Of a stretch of 46,189 nt of DNA, positions 32,708 through 41,153 are shown piece after piece. Origin of the DNA: DATKZS01 sp035527835 [NCBI: bacterium] (lineage in GTDB: Bacteria; RBG-13-61-14); the NCBI GenBank assembly GCA_035527835.1, contig DATKZS010000015.1:1-46189 (forward strand). Reading direction: 5' to 3'. A program made the position numbers and the translations under genes. Position 1 is the stretch's first letter. Each line of letters starts with the position of its first letter. The notes under the pieces were generated by a model. The model saw only the letters and a program-made list of their open reading frames with translations. It was not told the origin of the DNA and ran no database searches.

Positions 32708-34102
32708 TCAGTTCGACAGGTATCCCAGGCTTTTGAGTTTGTTGATGGTGTCCTGGTCGAGGTTGGCGGCCTCGGGCTTTTGGGATTGAAGGAGGTTGTT
32801 GATGTCGGCGGCGATGTGCTGGACCTGGTTTTTGACGCTTTCGGGGAGCTTGGCCTGTCCGAAGACGTCGCGGGTTTCGGCGGGGTCGGATGCGAGGTCA
32901 TAGACGGTGATTCCGGCGGTGTCGCGGTTGACGATGAGCTTGTAGTTGTCGGCGTAGAAGCACTGCTGTTGCGGGCCGTACTGTACGTTCTCGGCGACGA
33001 TGATGTGGGTGGGCACGGTGAGCTTTCCTCCGCGGGGGTAGAGGCTGACGCCGTCAACGGTAAAGGGCAGGGGCCATTCCATCTCCTCGGCGATGGTGGG
33101 CATGATGTCCATGAGCGATACCATCTGGTCCACGGTCTTTCCGGCCTGGTTGATGCCGGGGAATTTGATGACGAGCGGTACCGCGAGGAGCTCGCGGTGC
33201 ATGGTGTGTCCGTGCTCGAAGCCTCCGTGCTCCCAGAACTCCTCGCCGTGGTCGGCGGTGATCACGATGAGCGACGTATCGTACAGGTCCTTTTGCTTGA
33301 GGAAGGCGATGAGCCGGCCGAGCGCGGAGTCGGTGGCCGCGACCTCTCCGTCGTATAGGCCCTTGATGAATTCCTTGTCCGCGTCGTTGTAGGCGACCCT
33401 TCCCTGGCGCACGGCCTTGAGGTCGGGGTTGAAGGGCAGCTTGAGCTCGCCCCCGTAATTCGAGATATAAGGCATGGCGTAACCCAGCGGCGGGCTATAG
33501 GCGAGGTGCGGGTCGAAGAGGTGCACGGTGATGAAGAAGGGCTTCTGGCCGTGGTCCTGGATCCAGGTGGTGGCGTCGGCGACGACCTGGGGCGCGGGCC
33601 GGATGGCGAGGTTGTCGCCGGGCACGTAGTCATAGAGGTCATAGCCGCGGTCGAGTCCGAAGCCGGGATCGGTGAAGGGGTTGTTGAAGAAGGCGGCGGT
33701 CTGGTAGCCGTGGTCGCGGAAGAGCTCGGCGAGGGTTACGATTCCGGGCTGCATGGGTTCGAGGCGGCGGTCATCCATGGTCCAGGGGTCCAGGGAGAGG
33801 CCGGCGCGGTGGCGCGAGGGCAGCGTGCCGGTCAAGATGCTGGCGATGGACGGCAGGGTCCAGGGCGCGGCGGCGATGGCGTGAGCGAAGCGGACGCCGT
33901 CGTGGGCCACTTTATCGAGGTTGGGGGTGGTCGAGCGCGGGTAGCCGTAGCAGCCGGCGTGGGAGGCCGGCAGCGTGTCAATGATGACCAGGACCACCGG
34001 CGGCTTCCTGGCCTTGTTCCAGCAGCCGGCGCCGAAGGCCGCTCCGAGGGCCAGGCCAAGCGCCGCCATTGCCGCGCCCATCTTCAACATGGTTTTTTTC
34101 AT
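32708..34102 (-). CDS. Sulfatase-like hydrolase, probable lipoprotein
   Basis: The 464-residue protein starts with a hydrophobic signal ending in Cys (GAAFGAGC, weak lipobox) and then an alkaline-phosphatase-superfamily domain: VLVIIDTLPASHAGCYGYPRSTTPN (D42 as metal ligand), APWTLPSIASILTG (W81, T82) and HGEEFWEHGGFEHGHT. As in the protein at 4331, the nucleophile position is Thr and there is no C/S-x-P-x-R, so formylglycine-dependent sulfate cleavage is not expected from the motif; phosphoester substrates are possible. The ATG overlaps the upstream gene by 4 bases (ATGA), which fixes the start. The frame is open far upstream but that part is a shadow of the neighbour. Confidence 0.87.
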   Translation of the reverse strand: MKKTMLKMGAAMAALGLALGAAFGAGCWNKARKPPVVLVIIDTLPASHAGCYGYPRSTTPNLDKVAHDGVRFAHAIAAAPWTLPSIASILTGTLPSRHRAGLSLDPWTMDDRRLEPMQPGIVTLAELFRDHGYQTAAFFNNPFTDPGFGLDRGYDLYDYVPGDNLAIRPAPQVVADATTWIQDHGQKPFFITVHLFDPHLAYSPPLGYAMPYISNYGGELKLPFNPDLKAVRQGRVAYNDADKEFIKGLYDGEVAATDSALGRLIAFLKQKDLYDTSLIVITADHGEEFWEHGGFEHGHTMHRELLAVPLVIKFPGINQAGKTVDQMVSLMDIMPTIAEEMEWPLPFTVDGVSLYPRGGKLTVPTHIIVAENVQYGPQQQCFYADNYKLIVNRDTAGITVYDLASDPAETRDVFGQAKLPESVKNQVQHIAADINNLLQSQKPEAANLDQDTINKLKSLGYLSN

Positions 34103-34683
34103 AATGTGATCAGCACTCCTTCCCGAAATTTTTCCCGCGGCAGCCGCTCGCGCAGGGCCTGAAGCAGCGGGCTGTTCTCCGGCGTGAGCAGGAATTCGCT
34201 GCCGTCCGGCGAGATGAACCCGCGGCCCGCCGAGCGGATGGCCGGCTCGGGCAGCGGCCCGGCCCGGTCGGTCCAGCGCAGGAACGCGGGGATGTAGCCC
34301 TTCCCGGTTTTGATCAGCACGTCGGGCATTTTGTTCCGCGACGGCATGATCCCGATGCGCACTTCCTCGATCTCGTCCCAGCCGGCCTCCACCACGCCGT
34401 CCGGCCGCTCGGAGCGGACGCCGGAGTCCGTGATGATGAACAAGACGTGGTCGCGCATCACGCGGCGCGTTCTTTTCAGCATATAATACCCCAATCCGAA
34501 TGCCGCCGCCACTATGGACGACATCATGAGACAGAGGCGCAGGCCGGCCTCGCCGCCGCCGCTCAGCTTCCACTTGATCCAGACGGCGGCGAGAAGGAGG
34601 ATCATGATGGCGGCGAAGGCCATGGTCTGGACGCGCTCGAGCCGGCGCGAATGGATGACCGGGTCAATGAACACGCGCTCCAT
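34099..34683 (-). CDS. Two-pass membrane protein, PH-like domain possible
   Basis: The 194-residue protein has two membrane segments (about 20-38 and 52-70) and then a soluble part with beta-strand periodicity (VLFIITDSGVRSERPDGVVEAGWDEIEEVRI), an arrangement like bacterial PH-domain membrane proteins. I do not recognise a specific family. It overlaps the downstream sulfatase-like gene by 4 bases, so the two are translated together and may act in the same envelope process (inference). Confidence 0.75.
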   Translation of the reverse strand: MERVFIDPVIHSRRLERVQTMAFAAIMILLLAAVWIKWKLSGGGEAGLRLCLMMSSIVAAAFGLGYYMLKRTRRVMRDHVLFIITDSGVRSERPDGVVEAGWDEIEEVRIGIMPSRNKMPDVLIKTGKGYIPAFLRWTDRAGPLPEPAIRSAGRGFISPDGSEFLLTPENSPLLQALRERLPREKFREGVLITL

Positions 34684-34745
34684 GGGTTATCGCTCCGATC
34701 GTGGACTGGATAGAACCATTGTTCGTATTATAGACTGTTTGTTCT

Positions 34746-34820
34746 CGCACAGAGGCACAGAGGACACGGAGATAAAATAAATGTTTTTCTAAACTCTGTA
34801 TACTCTGTGCCTCTGTGTGA
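34746..34820. repeat. Hairpin element, CACAGAGGCACAGAGG family
   Basis: The left arm GCACAGAGGCACAGAGGACA with further CGGAGAT words (period 8-9) is followed by an AT-rich loop and the inverted arm ACTCTGTGCCTCTGTGTGA. It lies between the divergently ended genes at 34683 and 34860. Confidence 0.82.
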
Positions 34821-34859
34821 AATAAACGCCGTGACGGCTACCGGCCGGCCGTCATGGTA

Positions 34860-35309
34860 TTATTCCGCGGGCTCGAAGCATTCGAGGTCGAGGATGTGTC
34901 CCTTGCGCTCCTTGGCGAACACCGGCCGCACCCGGAGACCGATCTTCAGGTCCTGCTCCGGCGCGCGCACCACGTGGACCAGGCCCGTGTCCGCGCCGTC
35001 GAGCCGGATGATGCCGATGATATAAGGCGCCGTGGCCGGATGCATTGGCTCCGAGTAGTGGACCACGGTGAAATTGACGAGCGATCCCTCCGGCCCCACC
35101 TCCACCCACTCGGACATATCGCGGCGGCACGACGTGCAGGAGGCGCGCGGCGGCAGGCACACCTTGCCGCAGTGACCGCACTTCTGCGCGTAAATCTTCT
35201 TCTCGTCCCGCAGCCCGATTAAAAAGCGGCTCACCACCGGGCCCGCCGAGTATTTATAGGGCACCTGCAAGACTTGCTCGCTCACCAATACCTCATTCTC
35301 TCCCGCCAT
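34860..35309 (-). CDS. DUF35 zinc-ribbon/OB-fold protein (a)
   Basis: The 149-residue protein has a helical N-terminus, a four-Cys zinc ribbon (CGHCGKVCLPPRASCTSC, residues about 44-61) and an OB-fold (EWVEVGPEGSLVNFTVV ... DLKIGLRVRPVFAKERKG). DUF35 proteins form complexes with thiolase-like enzymes, for example in archaeal acetoacetyl-CoA thiolase/HMG-CoA synthase and the steroid aldolase Ltp2-ChsH2. It is the last gene of the operon running from 39945. With the related gene next to it, it probably serves one of the two thiolase-like proteins. Confidence 0.92.
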   Translation of the reverse strand: MAGENEVLVSEQVLQVPYKYSAGPVVSRFLIGLRDEKKIYAQKCGHCGKVCLPPRASCTSCRRDMSEWVEVGPEGSLVNFTVVHYSEPMHPATAPYIIGIIRLDGADTGLVHVVRAPEQDLKIGLRVRPVFAKERKGHILDLECFEPAE

Positions 35310-35332
35310 TTTTCCACCTCATCCCAGCCATT

Positions 35333-35355
35333 CTGCAGGAGCGGCTTCAGCCGCG
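35333..35355 (+). repeat. REP-like palindrome, copy 1
   Basis: CTGCAGGAGCGGCTTCAGCC followed by GCG, a short hairpin of GCGGCTTCAGCCGC type, like REP sequences in Gammaproteobacteria. A relative lies inverted at 32585-32609. Confidence 0.7.
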
Positions 35356-35427
35356 CCCCAAGCCCCAAGCCCCAAGCCTCAAGCCCCAAGCCTCAAGCCC
35401 CAAGCCCCAAGCCTCAAGCCCCACGCC
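35355..35427. repeat. Heptad-repeat array, CCCCAAG/CCTCAAG family
   Basis: About ten tandem words CCCCAAG and CCTCAAG of period 7 with no opposite arm; it runs up to the stop codon of the upstream DUF35 gene. Same family as 1123-1216 and 46137-46189. Confidence 0.85.
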
Positions 35428-35886
35428 TTATTCCACCGGCTTAAAATGCACGATGTCGCCCAGGTTCCCTTTCCGCTCCTCGGCGAACACCGCCTCCACC
35501 CGCATCCCGACCTTGAGCTTTTTGGGGTCGCTCTCCGACAGGAAATGCTGGAGCCTCCGGTCCGTGCCGTCCAGCCGCACGATCCCGTACCCGTACGGCA
35601 CCGGCCGGCGCTTCCCGGTCATCGGGTCCAGGAACGTGAAATAAACCACCGTGAACGCCACCAGCGTCCCCCGAGGCCCCACCTCCACCCACTCCCCCGT
35701 CTCCGTAAAGCACGGGCCGCACACCGGACGCGGCGGTAGGTACACCGTCCCGCACTGCGGGCACTTCTTGCCCATGATCTTTTTCTCGTCCCGGATCATG
35801 CGGAAAAAGTACGACGGGATCGCGCCCATCGAGTAGTGATAGGGAAACTTCGCGTCAACCGTCACATCCAGCAGTTCCTTGTCCAT
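35428..35886 (-). CDS. DUF35 zinc-ribbon/OB-fold protein (b)
   Basis: The 152-residue protein has the same plan as its neighbour at 34860: CPQCGTVYLPPRPVCGPC zinc ribbon and an OB-fold (EWVEVGPRGTLVAFTVVYF; KLKVGMRVEAVFAEERKGN). The ATG at 35886 shares its first base with the stop codon of the ATPase gene (TGATG) and has AAGGAG inside that gene, so translation is coupled to it. It probably partners one of the thiolase-like proteins upstream (inference from gene order and family). Confidence 0.92.
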   Translation of the reverse strand: MDKELLDVTVDAKFPYHYSMGAIPSYFFRMIRDEKKIMGKKCPQCGTVYLPPRPVCGPCFTETGEWVEVGPRGTLVAFTVVYFTFLDPMTGKRRPVPYGYGIVRLDGTDRRLQHFLSESDPKKLKVGMRVEAVFAEERKGNLGDIVHFKPVE

Positions 35887-37643
35887 CACTTCAACTCCTT
35901 ATTTTTCCCCTGCTGAGAGAGAGTCAATATAAGATTCAAGGTATTGATAATGTCAGGGTGGGCCTCTTCTTTATTCAAGAAAGGTACAATCATGAAATAA
36001 TCATTTTTATCAAGATCAATATTCAGTTGACTGAATAAGAGGGGCAGGAGATCCTTGCTGGCGCGGACATTTACGAAAAAAGTTGAGTTCTCCAAAGGAT
36101 GCTCCAAGGCCGGAGGAGGGAATTGCTTTTGGAAGTAATCATGCACTTGTTTTGCTTGAATCGCCGCAAGCAGCGGTTCGGATTTTGCGCCTAGTCCTTC
36201 TGCGCAAAAACGCTCCAAGGCGCCCGGGAGAAGAAGGTAATTCTCGATTTCATAGCGGCCCCACCTTATGATTTCCAGTCCTTGAGCGGCGACTTCACGC
36301 TGGGGCAGATCGCGATTGTCGCGATCCAGAATTACCAGGCCCTTTATCTTGGCGTTGATGGCACGCAACGCGAAAAAATGTCCTTTCGCCTGACGCGGGT
36401 CGTAGCCGCGGAGGGGATGAAAGAGGCCCTCAGCCAGAACCGACTGAGTTGGATGATCCAGCAGTTTTGAGAACTCCCGCAAAATTTTAAAATCAGACTC
36501 GTTTTCCATATACATCACGACGTTGGTTTGTTCGGCGCCCATCATCTCCTGGCTGGAGACGCGCTTAATTGCTTCCCTTACCTGGTCGCGCTCGAATTCA
36601 TCGGTAAGGGGATGAGGCTTAGGGAAAAAGGATATGATGTGGGAAGGGGAGGTAGTGTCAATAATAACTTCTGAATGTGTTGCAACGATGAGCTGGCAGC
36701 CTTTTTTTCGAGCCTGACTCTTTAGCAGGTCATAGACTTGGTGCTGGAGGATCACATGAAGATGCGCGTCGGGCTCGTCCAACAACAACACGGTAGAGGG
36801 CCGGGCAATAAAAAATGAAAACAAGATCAAAGTTTGGAGAAAACCACTGCCTGCGGAGGCAATATCCAACCGGGTGAGTCCATTCATCCCTTTGCCGGCC
36901 GGAACTCCCGGAAGGAATTCGCAAGTGATGGACGTGGTAATCTCGGCTGAATACACCGGCGGGAGAATAGTATATCCGAATATATTTTGAATTAATTCCT
37001 TTAATTCATTCCAACCGCTTTTATCTTCATTTTCGTATAATTCCAATAAAAGATTCCGTAATATGTCCCCGGGCTTGCCTTGGCCGATCAGCTTATCTTG
37101 CCAGGCCCTATCGTACCGGGTCTCCTCGACCCCAATCCCGGAAAAACACGGCACGTGCACCAGATTAAGTTTCTTTGCTCCCTCCGGTATTTCTTCCCCC
37201 CCTTCGATGTTCACCACGGGATAGGCATAGGCCATCTCCGGGCCCTGGTAACGAAGCGCCATGGTCAGCGCCCACTCTTGCTTTGCCTGGGAGAGGAGGT
37301 CAAAGTCCTCCCCTACGAGTTCAATTTCGATCAAACGGTGCGCCCCTGGCTTGCCTTCCGCAGCTTTAAGAAACGCGCTGCGATCATGCCAGAGCAGGTT
37401 GAATTCGCGCAATGGGACAACCGTGAAATCTTTTCGCGTTATCGCGACGCCTTTCCTCTTCTTGGCTCTGGATCCGAATTTCTGCTCCCGCCATCTTCCC
37501 AAGGCCAAGCGCCAGGTGGCAATTGCCTGGAGCGCCGTGGTCTTGCCCTTATTATTCGGACCTGCCAGGACAATTGTGTCTTTCAGATTAAAAATTTCTT
37601 CCTGAAGGAGTTTAAAATTTCTTATGGTTACCTTTTTAATCAT
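35886..37643 (-). CDS. AAA ATPase-TOPRIM (OLD/PARIS-like) protein, probable defence gene
   Basis: The 585-residue protein starts with an ABC-type AAA domain: Walker A GPNNKGKTT (28-36), a long insert, signature-like SAGSGFLQ (263-270), Walker B TVLLLDEP (284-291) and the switch His in ATHS (321-324). The C-terminal 220 residues look like a TOPRIM/DUF4435 domain: acidic E380 in VVMYMENESDF, DRD at 440-442 in GLVILDRDNRD, and RYEIENYLL (463-471). This is the plan of OLD-family nucleases and, with the DUF4435-like tail, of PARIS AriA-AriB fused in one chain. GC is clearly lower than in the neighbours and codon choice is more mixed, indicating transfer. It lies in a thiolase/DUF35 operon with spacing of 6 bases upstream and a one-base overlap downstream. 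Confidence 0.88.
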   Translation of the reverse strand: MIKKVTIRNFKLLQEEIFNLKDTIVLAGPNNKGKTTALQAIATWRLALGRWREQKFGSRAKKRKGVAITRKDFTVVPLREFNLLWHDRSAFLKAAEGKPGAHRLIEIELVGEDFDLLSQAKQEWALTMALRYQGPEMAYAYPVVNIEGGEEIPEGAKKLNLVHVPCFSGIGVEETRYDRAWQDKLIGQGKPGDILRNLLLELYENEDKSGWNELKELIQNIFGYTILPPVYSAEITTSITCEFLPGVPAGKGMNGLTRLDIASAGSGFLQTLILFSFFIARPSTVLLLDEPDAHLHVILQHQVYDLLKSQARKKGCQLIVATHSEVIIDTTSPSHIISFFPKPHPLTDEFERDQVREAIKRVSSQEMMGAEQTNVVMYMENESDFKILREFSKLLDHPTQSVLAEGLFHPLRGYDPRQAKGHFFALRAINAKIKGLVILDRDNRDLPQREVAAQGLEIIRWGRYEIENYLLLPGALERFCAEGLGAKSEPLLAAIQAKQVHDYFQKQFPPPALEHPLENSTFFVNVRASKDLLPLLFSQLNIDLDKNDYFMIVPFLNKEEAHPDIINTLNLILTLSQQGKNKELK

Positions 37644-37649
37644 GCTATC

Positions 37650-38801
37650 CTAATCTCCCTCAAGAATGGTTATCTCCGTCCACCAGCTCCCGCCGAAGCC
37701 GGTGGCCAGGGCCGTCTTCACGCCGTCAATCTGCCGCTCGCCGCCCTTGCCCATGATCTGGACCGCGGCCTCCGCCACCCGGATCAGCGCCGTGGCCCCG
37801 ATGCAGTTGGTGGAGATCACGCCGCCCGACGGGTTCACCGGCAGCTCGCCCGACATTTGGGTGGCCCCGCTCTCCACCAGCTTGCCGCCCTGGCCCAGCC
37901 CGCAGAACCCGAGCGCCTCGTACCAGCTCATCTCCGCGAACGTGCACGGCTCGTAGAGCTCGGCCACGTCAATCTCCTTCAATGGATCGGTGATCCCGGC
38001 CTGTTTATAAGCCTCCCTGGCCGCGTCGGTAAGGGTGCGCATCTGGATCAGCATGGGCAGGTCCGAGTTGAACGGCTGGTCGTGGCGGGTCGCCAGCGCC
38101 TTGAACCACGCCGGCTTGTTCGGGCCTTTTTTCGCGGCGTCCTCGGAGGCCACGATCACGGCGCAGGCCCCGTCGGAGGTCGGGCACATATCGAGGAGCT
38201 TGATCGGGTACGCCAGCACCCGCGAGCCCAGCACGTCCTCGATGCTGACCTCCTTTCTGAGGTGCGCGTGGGGATTCTTGCAGGCGTTGCCGCGGTTCTT
38301 CACGCTCACCATGGCCGCCTGCTCCTCGGTGATCCCGAAGCGGTCCATGTACTCGGACGCCGCCAGCGCGAACGTGCCGATCGCGCCCGCCATGTTGAAG
38401 CGCTCGAACAGCGGGTCCGCCTGGAAGATGAGGCCCGCCGTGGTGTCGCCGTCGCTCTGCTTCTCCCAGCCCACGCACAACACCCGGTCAAAGCAGCCGG
38501 AGGCCGCGTGGTAATAACCAGCGTGCGCGAGCGACGCCCCGGTGGTCCCGCCGGTCGTGATCATCATCATGTGCTTGCCCACCGCCCCCAGCACATCCGC
38601 GGCCCATAAATTCGGGTTGTACACGCCCTCGAAATGCTCCATGTTCCCGATCACCACCGCGTCAACGTCCGCCATCGTCATCTGCGCATCGGCGAGGCAA
38701 GCCTGCACCGCCTCGCTAATCAGCTCCGGTATGTTCACATCGCGCCGCTTGGACACGTGCTTAGTCTGTCCGGTCGCGATTATCGCCGCCCTGCGTCCCA
38801 T
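37650..38801 (-). CDS. Thiolase-like protein lacking catalytic Cys (1)
   Basis: The 383-residue protein belongs to the SCP-x/lipid-transfer branch of the thiolase family (IIATGQTKHVSKRRDV; GWEKQSDGDTTAG; DMCPTSDGACAVIVASEDA; PVNPSGGVISTNCIGA). Aligned by eye on the GFEK motif of SCP-x, the nucleophilic Cys is Gly (about residue 85, TTGGTTGASL), the GHP His is Asn/Cys (STNCIGA) and the last Cys motif is ATGFGG. Ordinary thiolase chemistry is therefore unlikely; related Cys-less proteins with DUF35 partners, such as Ltp2, are retro-aldolases. The ATG at 38801, one base after the preceding stop and behind GAGGGG, is preferred over GTG at 38810. Confidence 0.88.
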   Translation of the reverse strand: MGRRAAIIATGQTKHVSKRRDVNIPELISEAVQACLADAQMTMADVDAVVIGNMEHFEGVYNPNLWAADVLGAVGKHMMMITTGGTTGASLAHAGYYHAASGCFDRVLCVGWEKQSDGDTTAGLIFQADPLFERFNMAGAIGTFALAASEYMDRFGITEEQAAMVSVKNRGNACKNPHAHLRKEVSIEDVLGSRVLAYPIKLLDMCPTSDGACAVIVASEDAAKKGPNKPAWFKALATRHDQPFNSDLPMLIQMRTLTDAAREAYKQAGITDPLKEIDVAELYEPCTFAEMSWYEALGFCGLGQGGKLVESGATQMSGELPVNPSGGVISTNCIGATALIRVAEAAVQIMGKGGERQIDGVKTALATGFGGSWWTEITILEGD

Positions 38802-38802
38802 C

Positions 38803-39945
38803 TTACTCACCCCTCAATACAACCACGCATTGACTTTGCCCCGCCGGGCCCCAACCGCCTTGCGCCAGCGCGGTCACGGGCCTGCCCGCTTGAAGAGCGC
38901 CATTTTCCCCGCGAATTTGCTTGACGCATTCAATCACGCGCGTCATCCCGGCCACGCACAGCGGGTTCCCTCCGAGCACCCCTCCCGACGGGTTCACCGG
39001 GAACCGGCCCTCCCGGTCGGCCCCGCCCGACTCGAACAGCTCGATGCCCCGGCCCGGCTCCGCGAACCCCATGGCCTCGAGCGACATCAGCGACTGGTGC
39101 GCGTAGTAATCGGTGAGCTCGATCAGTTGAATGTCCTTGGCCGGGTCCGCGATACCGGCCATGCGGTACGCCTTCCACGCCGCGTCTTCGAGCGCCGGGA
39201 GCGAGGCAAGGCCGCGGTCGCCGAGGTAATAAGCGTCCGTGCCGATGCCGAACCCCGCGATCCACACCGGCTTATCCGTGTACTTCTTCGCCACGCTTTC
39301 ATGGGCCAGCACCAGCGCGCACGCCCCGTCCGTCACCGGCATGGCCATCAGCTCCCGGATCGGACTCGCCAACAGCGGGCTGCCCATCACGTCGTCCTCG
39401 TCGCAGCAGATCACCCGGTGGACCAGCGGGTTGCTGGCCGCGTTTTCCAGGGAGTGCGCCGCCGCCGTGGCCATGTCCCGCTCGGAAAGCCCGTGCTTAT
39501 TCAGATACGCCCGCGCCTGCAGCGCCGCCGAAGACACGTCGTCAAGACCGATGTGCAACTGATAGAACGGGTCGTGCATGGCGTTGGCGATCACGTTCTG
39601 CGCGCCCTCGCTCATCTTGCAGTGGGCCAGGCACAGCGTGGTCCGATGTTTCCCGGACATGATCCGCATGGCCCCGTAGGCCACGGCCTGGGTGCCGTCC
39701 GACTCCACCTTGGACTCCGACTTGAGGTACGCGCCCTCCACCTCCGGTATGGTCCGGTTCGAGATGGTCCGGCCGTCAAGGAAGTCCTGCGAGCACGACA
39801 CCACATTGTCAATCTCCTTGATCCCGATCCCCGCGTGGGAAAGCGCCGCCCGCACCGCCTCGTAAACCAGCTCCGTCAGGTGCTGGCCCTTCTTCTCCGG
39901 CTCATACTTGGTCTGGGCGAATCCGACAACCGCTACTCGATCCAT
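38803..39945 (-). CDS. Thiolase-like protein lacking catalytic Cys (2)
   Basis: The 380-residue protein is a second, divergent SCP-x-type thiolase homologue (VAVVGFAQTKYEPEKK; PVTDGACALVLAHE; PVNPSGGVLGGNPLCVAG). The nucleophile position is Glu (about residue 81 in VESDGTQAV), the GHP His is Asn (GGNPLC) and the final Cys motif is AQGGWG. It leads the operon and overlaps no upstream gene; the ATG at 39945 has GGAGG eight bases before it. With its neighbour it may form a heteromer, each with a DUF35 subunit (inference). Confidence 0.88.
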   Translation of the reverse strand: MDRVAVVGFAQTKYEPEKKGQHLTELVYEAVRAALSHAGIGIKEIDNVVSCSQDFLDGRTISNRTIPEVEGAYLKSESKVESDGTQAVAYGAMRIMSGKHRTTLCLAHCKMSEGAQNVIANAMHDPFYQLHIGLDDVSSAALQARAYLNKHGLSERDMATAAAHSLENAASNPLVHRVICCDEDDVMGSPLLASPIRELMAMPVTDGACALVLAHESVAKKYTDKPVWIAGFGIGTDAYYLGDRGLASLPALEDAAWKAYRMAGIADPAKDIQLIELTDYYAHQSLMSLEAMGFAEPGRGIELFESGGADREGRFPVNPSGGVLGGNPLCVAGMTRVIECVKQIRGENGALQAGRPVTALAQGGWGPAGQSQCVVVLRGE

Positions 39946-40069
39946 GAACAACCCCTCCGGCGGATGGATGAGTTATTATGGTGGCCCGCGGCCCGCGAAG
40001 TCAAGCAAAATATTATCGGGCGCGCGGCCGCCGCCTGCTTGACCATGCCGCCCGGAGATGTTTCAATAT

Positions 40070-40083
40070 CCGGGTCAACCCGG
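40070..40083. promoter_or_regulatory. Inverted repeat in divergent promoter region
   Basis: CCGGGT and ACCCGG are separated by two bases, between the divergent thiolase operon (from 39945) and the dehydrogenase gene (from 40126). It has the size of an operator half-site pair, but no regulator gene is nearby. Confidence 0.25.
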
Positions 40084-40125
40084 GTCCGCGCTAATAGTAA
40101 TCCGGACATATTGAAGAGGAGTAAC

Positions 40126-41136
40126 ATGAAGGTATTAGTGACCGCCGCTTTCACCGATCAAGGACTTGATCGCTTGAGGAACGAGCTCAAGATGGACGTG
40201 GTTTATGACCCCTGGCGCGCGCATAACCGCATCCTGATGAGCGACGAGCTCGCCCTGCGGCTTCAGGCCGAGAAGGCCGAGGCCGTGATCCTGGAGGTGG
40301 ACCTGTGCCACGACGAGGTCTTCGAGGCGGTGGACTTGAAGTTCGTGGGCTGCTGCCGCGGCGAGCCGCTGAACGTGGACGTGGACACCGCCACCGAAAA
40401 GGGCGTGCCCGTGTTCTTCACGCCCGGCAGAAACGCCGACGCGGTGGCCGACCTGGCGCTGTGCTTCATGCTCTGCCATTTAAGGAAGGTCGTCCCCATT
40501 CACAACCTGCTCACCTCCGGCGATTTCAATCCCGACTCGGTGGACGAGTTCATGGCCATGCTCACCGGCTGGACCGGCTTCGAGCTGGGCGGAAGAGTGG
40601 TCGGGATCGTCGGACTCGGCGCCGTCGGCTCCGCCGTGGCCCGCCGCGTCAAAGCCTTCGGATCAAAGATCATCGCCTATGACCCCTTCGCCCCCGCCGA
40701 GCGCTTCTCCCAGTTCGACGCCGAAAAGGTCGAGCTCCTCGACGTGTTTAAAAGGGCCGGCATCGTCACCCTCCACGCCGCCGACCTCGACGAGAACCAG
40801 GGCATGATCACGCGCCAGCACCTCGCGGCCATGAAACCGGACGCCGTGTTCCTGAACCTCGCCCGCTCCTCGCTCGTGGACAACGACGCGCTCTACGAAG
40901 CGCTCCAGAACCATCGCATCGCCGGCGCCGGTCTCGACGTCTTCTCCTCCGAGCCGCCGAAAAAAGACGACCGCTTCCTGTCCCTCGACAACGTCATCGT
41001 CACGCCCCACGTCGGCGGCATGACCCACGACGTCATCCGCCACCAGACCGACATCATCATCGCCGACGTCGCGGCGTTCCTCTCCGGCAAAAAGCCCCGG
41101 TTCTGCGCGAACCCGGAGGTGTTGAAGAAAAAGTAG
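40126..41136 (+). CDS. D-isomer-specific 2-hydroxyacid dehydrogenase
   Basis: The 336-residue protein reduces a 2-keto acid with NAD(P)H or oxidises the D-hydroxy acid. The NAD-binding motif GIVGLGAVGSAVARR (near residue 160) and the end of the catalytic domain (LNLARSSLVDNDALYEAL, TPHVGGMTHDV with the catalytic His) are intact. The ATG at 40126 has AAGAGGAG before it; the long frame upstream is not part of the gene. It is followed by a kinase, and phosphoglycerate-, glycerate- or sugar-acid-type substrates are possible, but none can be picked from the sequence. Confidence 0.9.
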   Translation: MKVLVTAAFTDQGLDRLRNELKMDVVYDPWRAHNRILMSDELALRLQAEKAEAVILEVDLCHDEVFEAVDLKFVGCCRGEPLNVDVDTATEKGVPVFFTPGRNADAVADLALCFMLCHLRKVVPIHNLLTSGDFNPDSVDEFMAMLTGWTGFELGGRVVGIVGLGAVGSAVARRVKAFGSKIIAYDPFAPAERFSQFDAEKVELLDVFKRAGIVTLHAADLDENQGMITRQHLAAMKPDAVFLNLARSSLVDNDALYEALQNHRIAGAGLDVFSSEPPKKDDRFLSLDNVIVTPHVGGMTHDVIRHQTDIIIADVAAFLSGKKPRFCANPEVLKKK

Positions 41137-41153
41137 GAGCGAGGATCGAGGAG

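Noticed and set aside
34103-34573. Upstream extension of the sulfatase-like frame on the minus strand
   Set aside because: It overlaps the 194-residue membrane protein in another frame and is Arg/Ala-rich noise; the ATGA overlap at 34102 marks the true start.
35355-35427. CRISPR array
   Set aside because: The repeats are contiguous 7-base words without unique spacers and no cas gene is near.
38542-40125. Long N-terminal extension of the dehydrogenase frame
   Set aside because: The upstream part is antisense to the two thiolase-like genes; the ATG at 40126 with a good ribosome binding site gives a normal-length enzyme.
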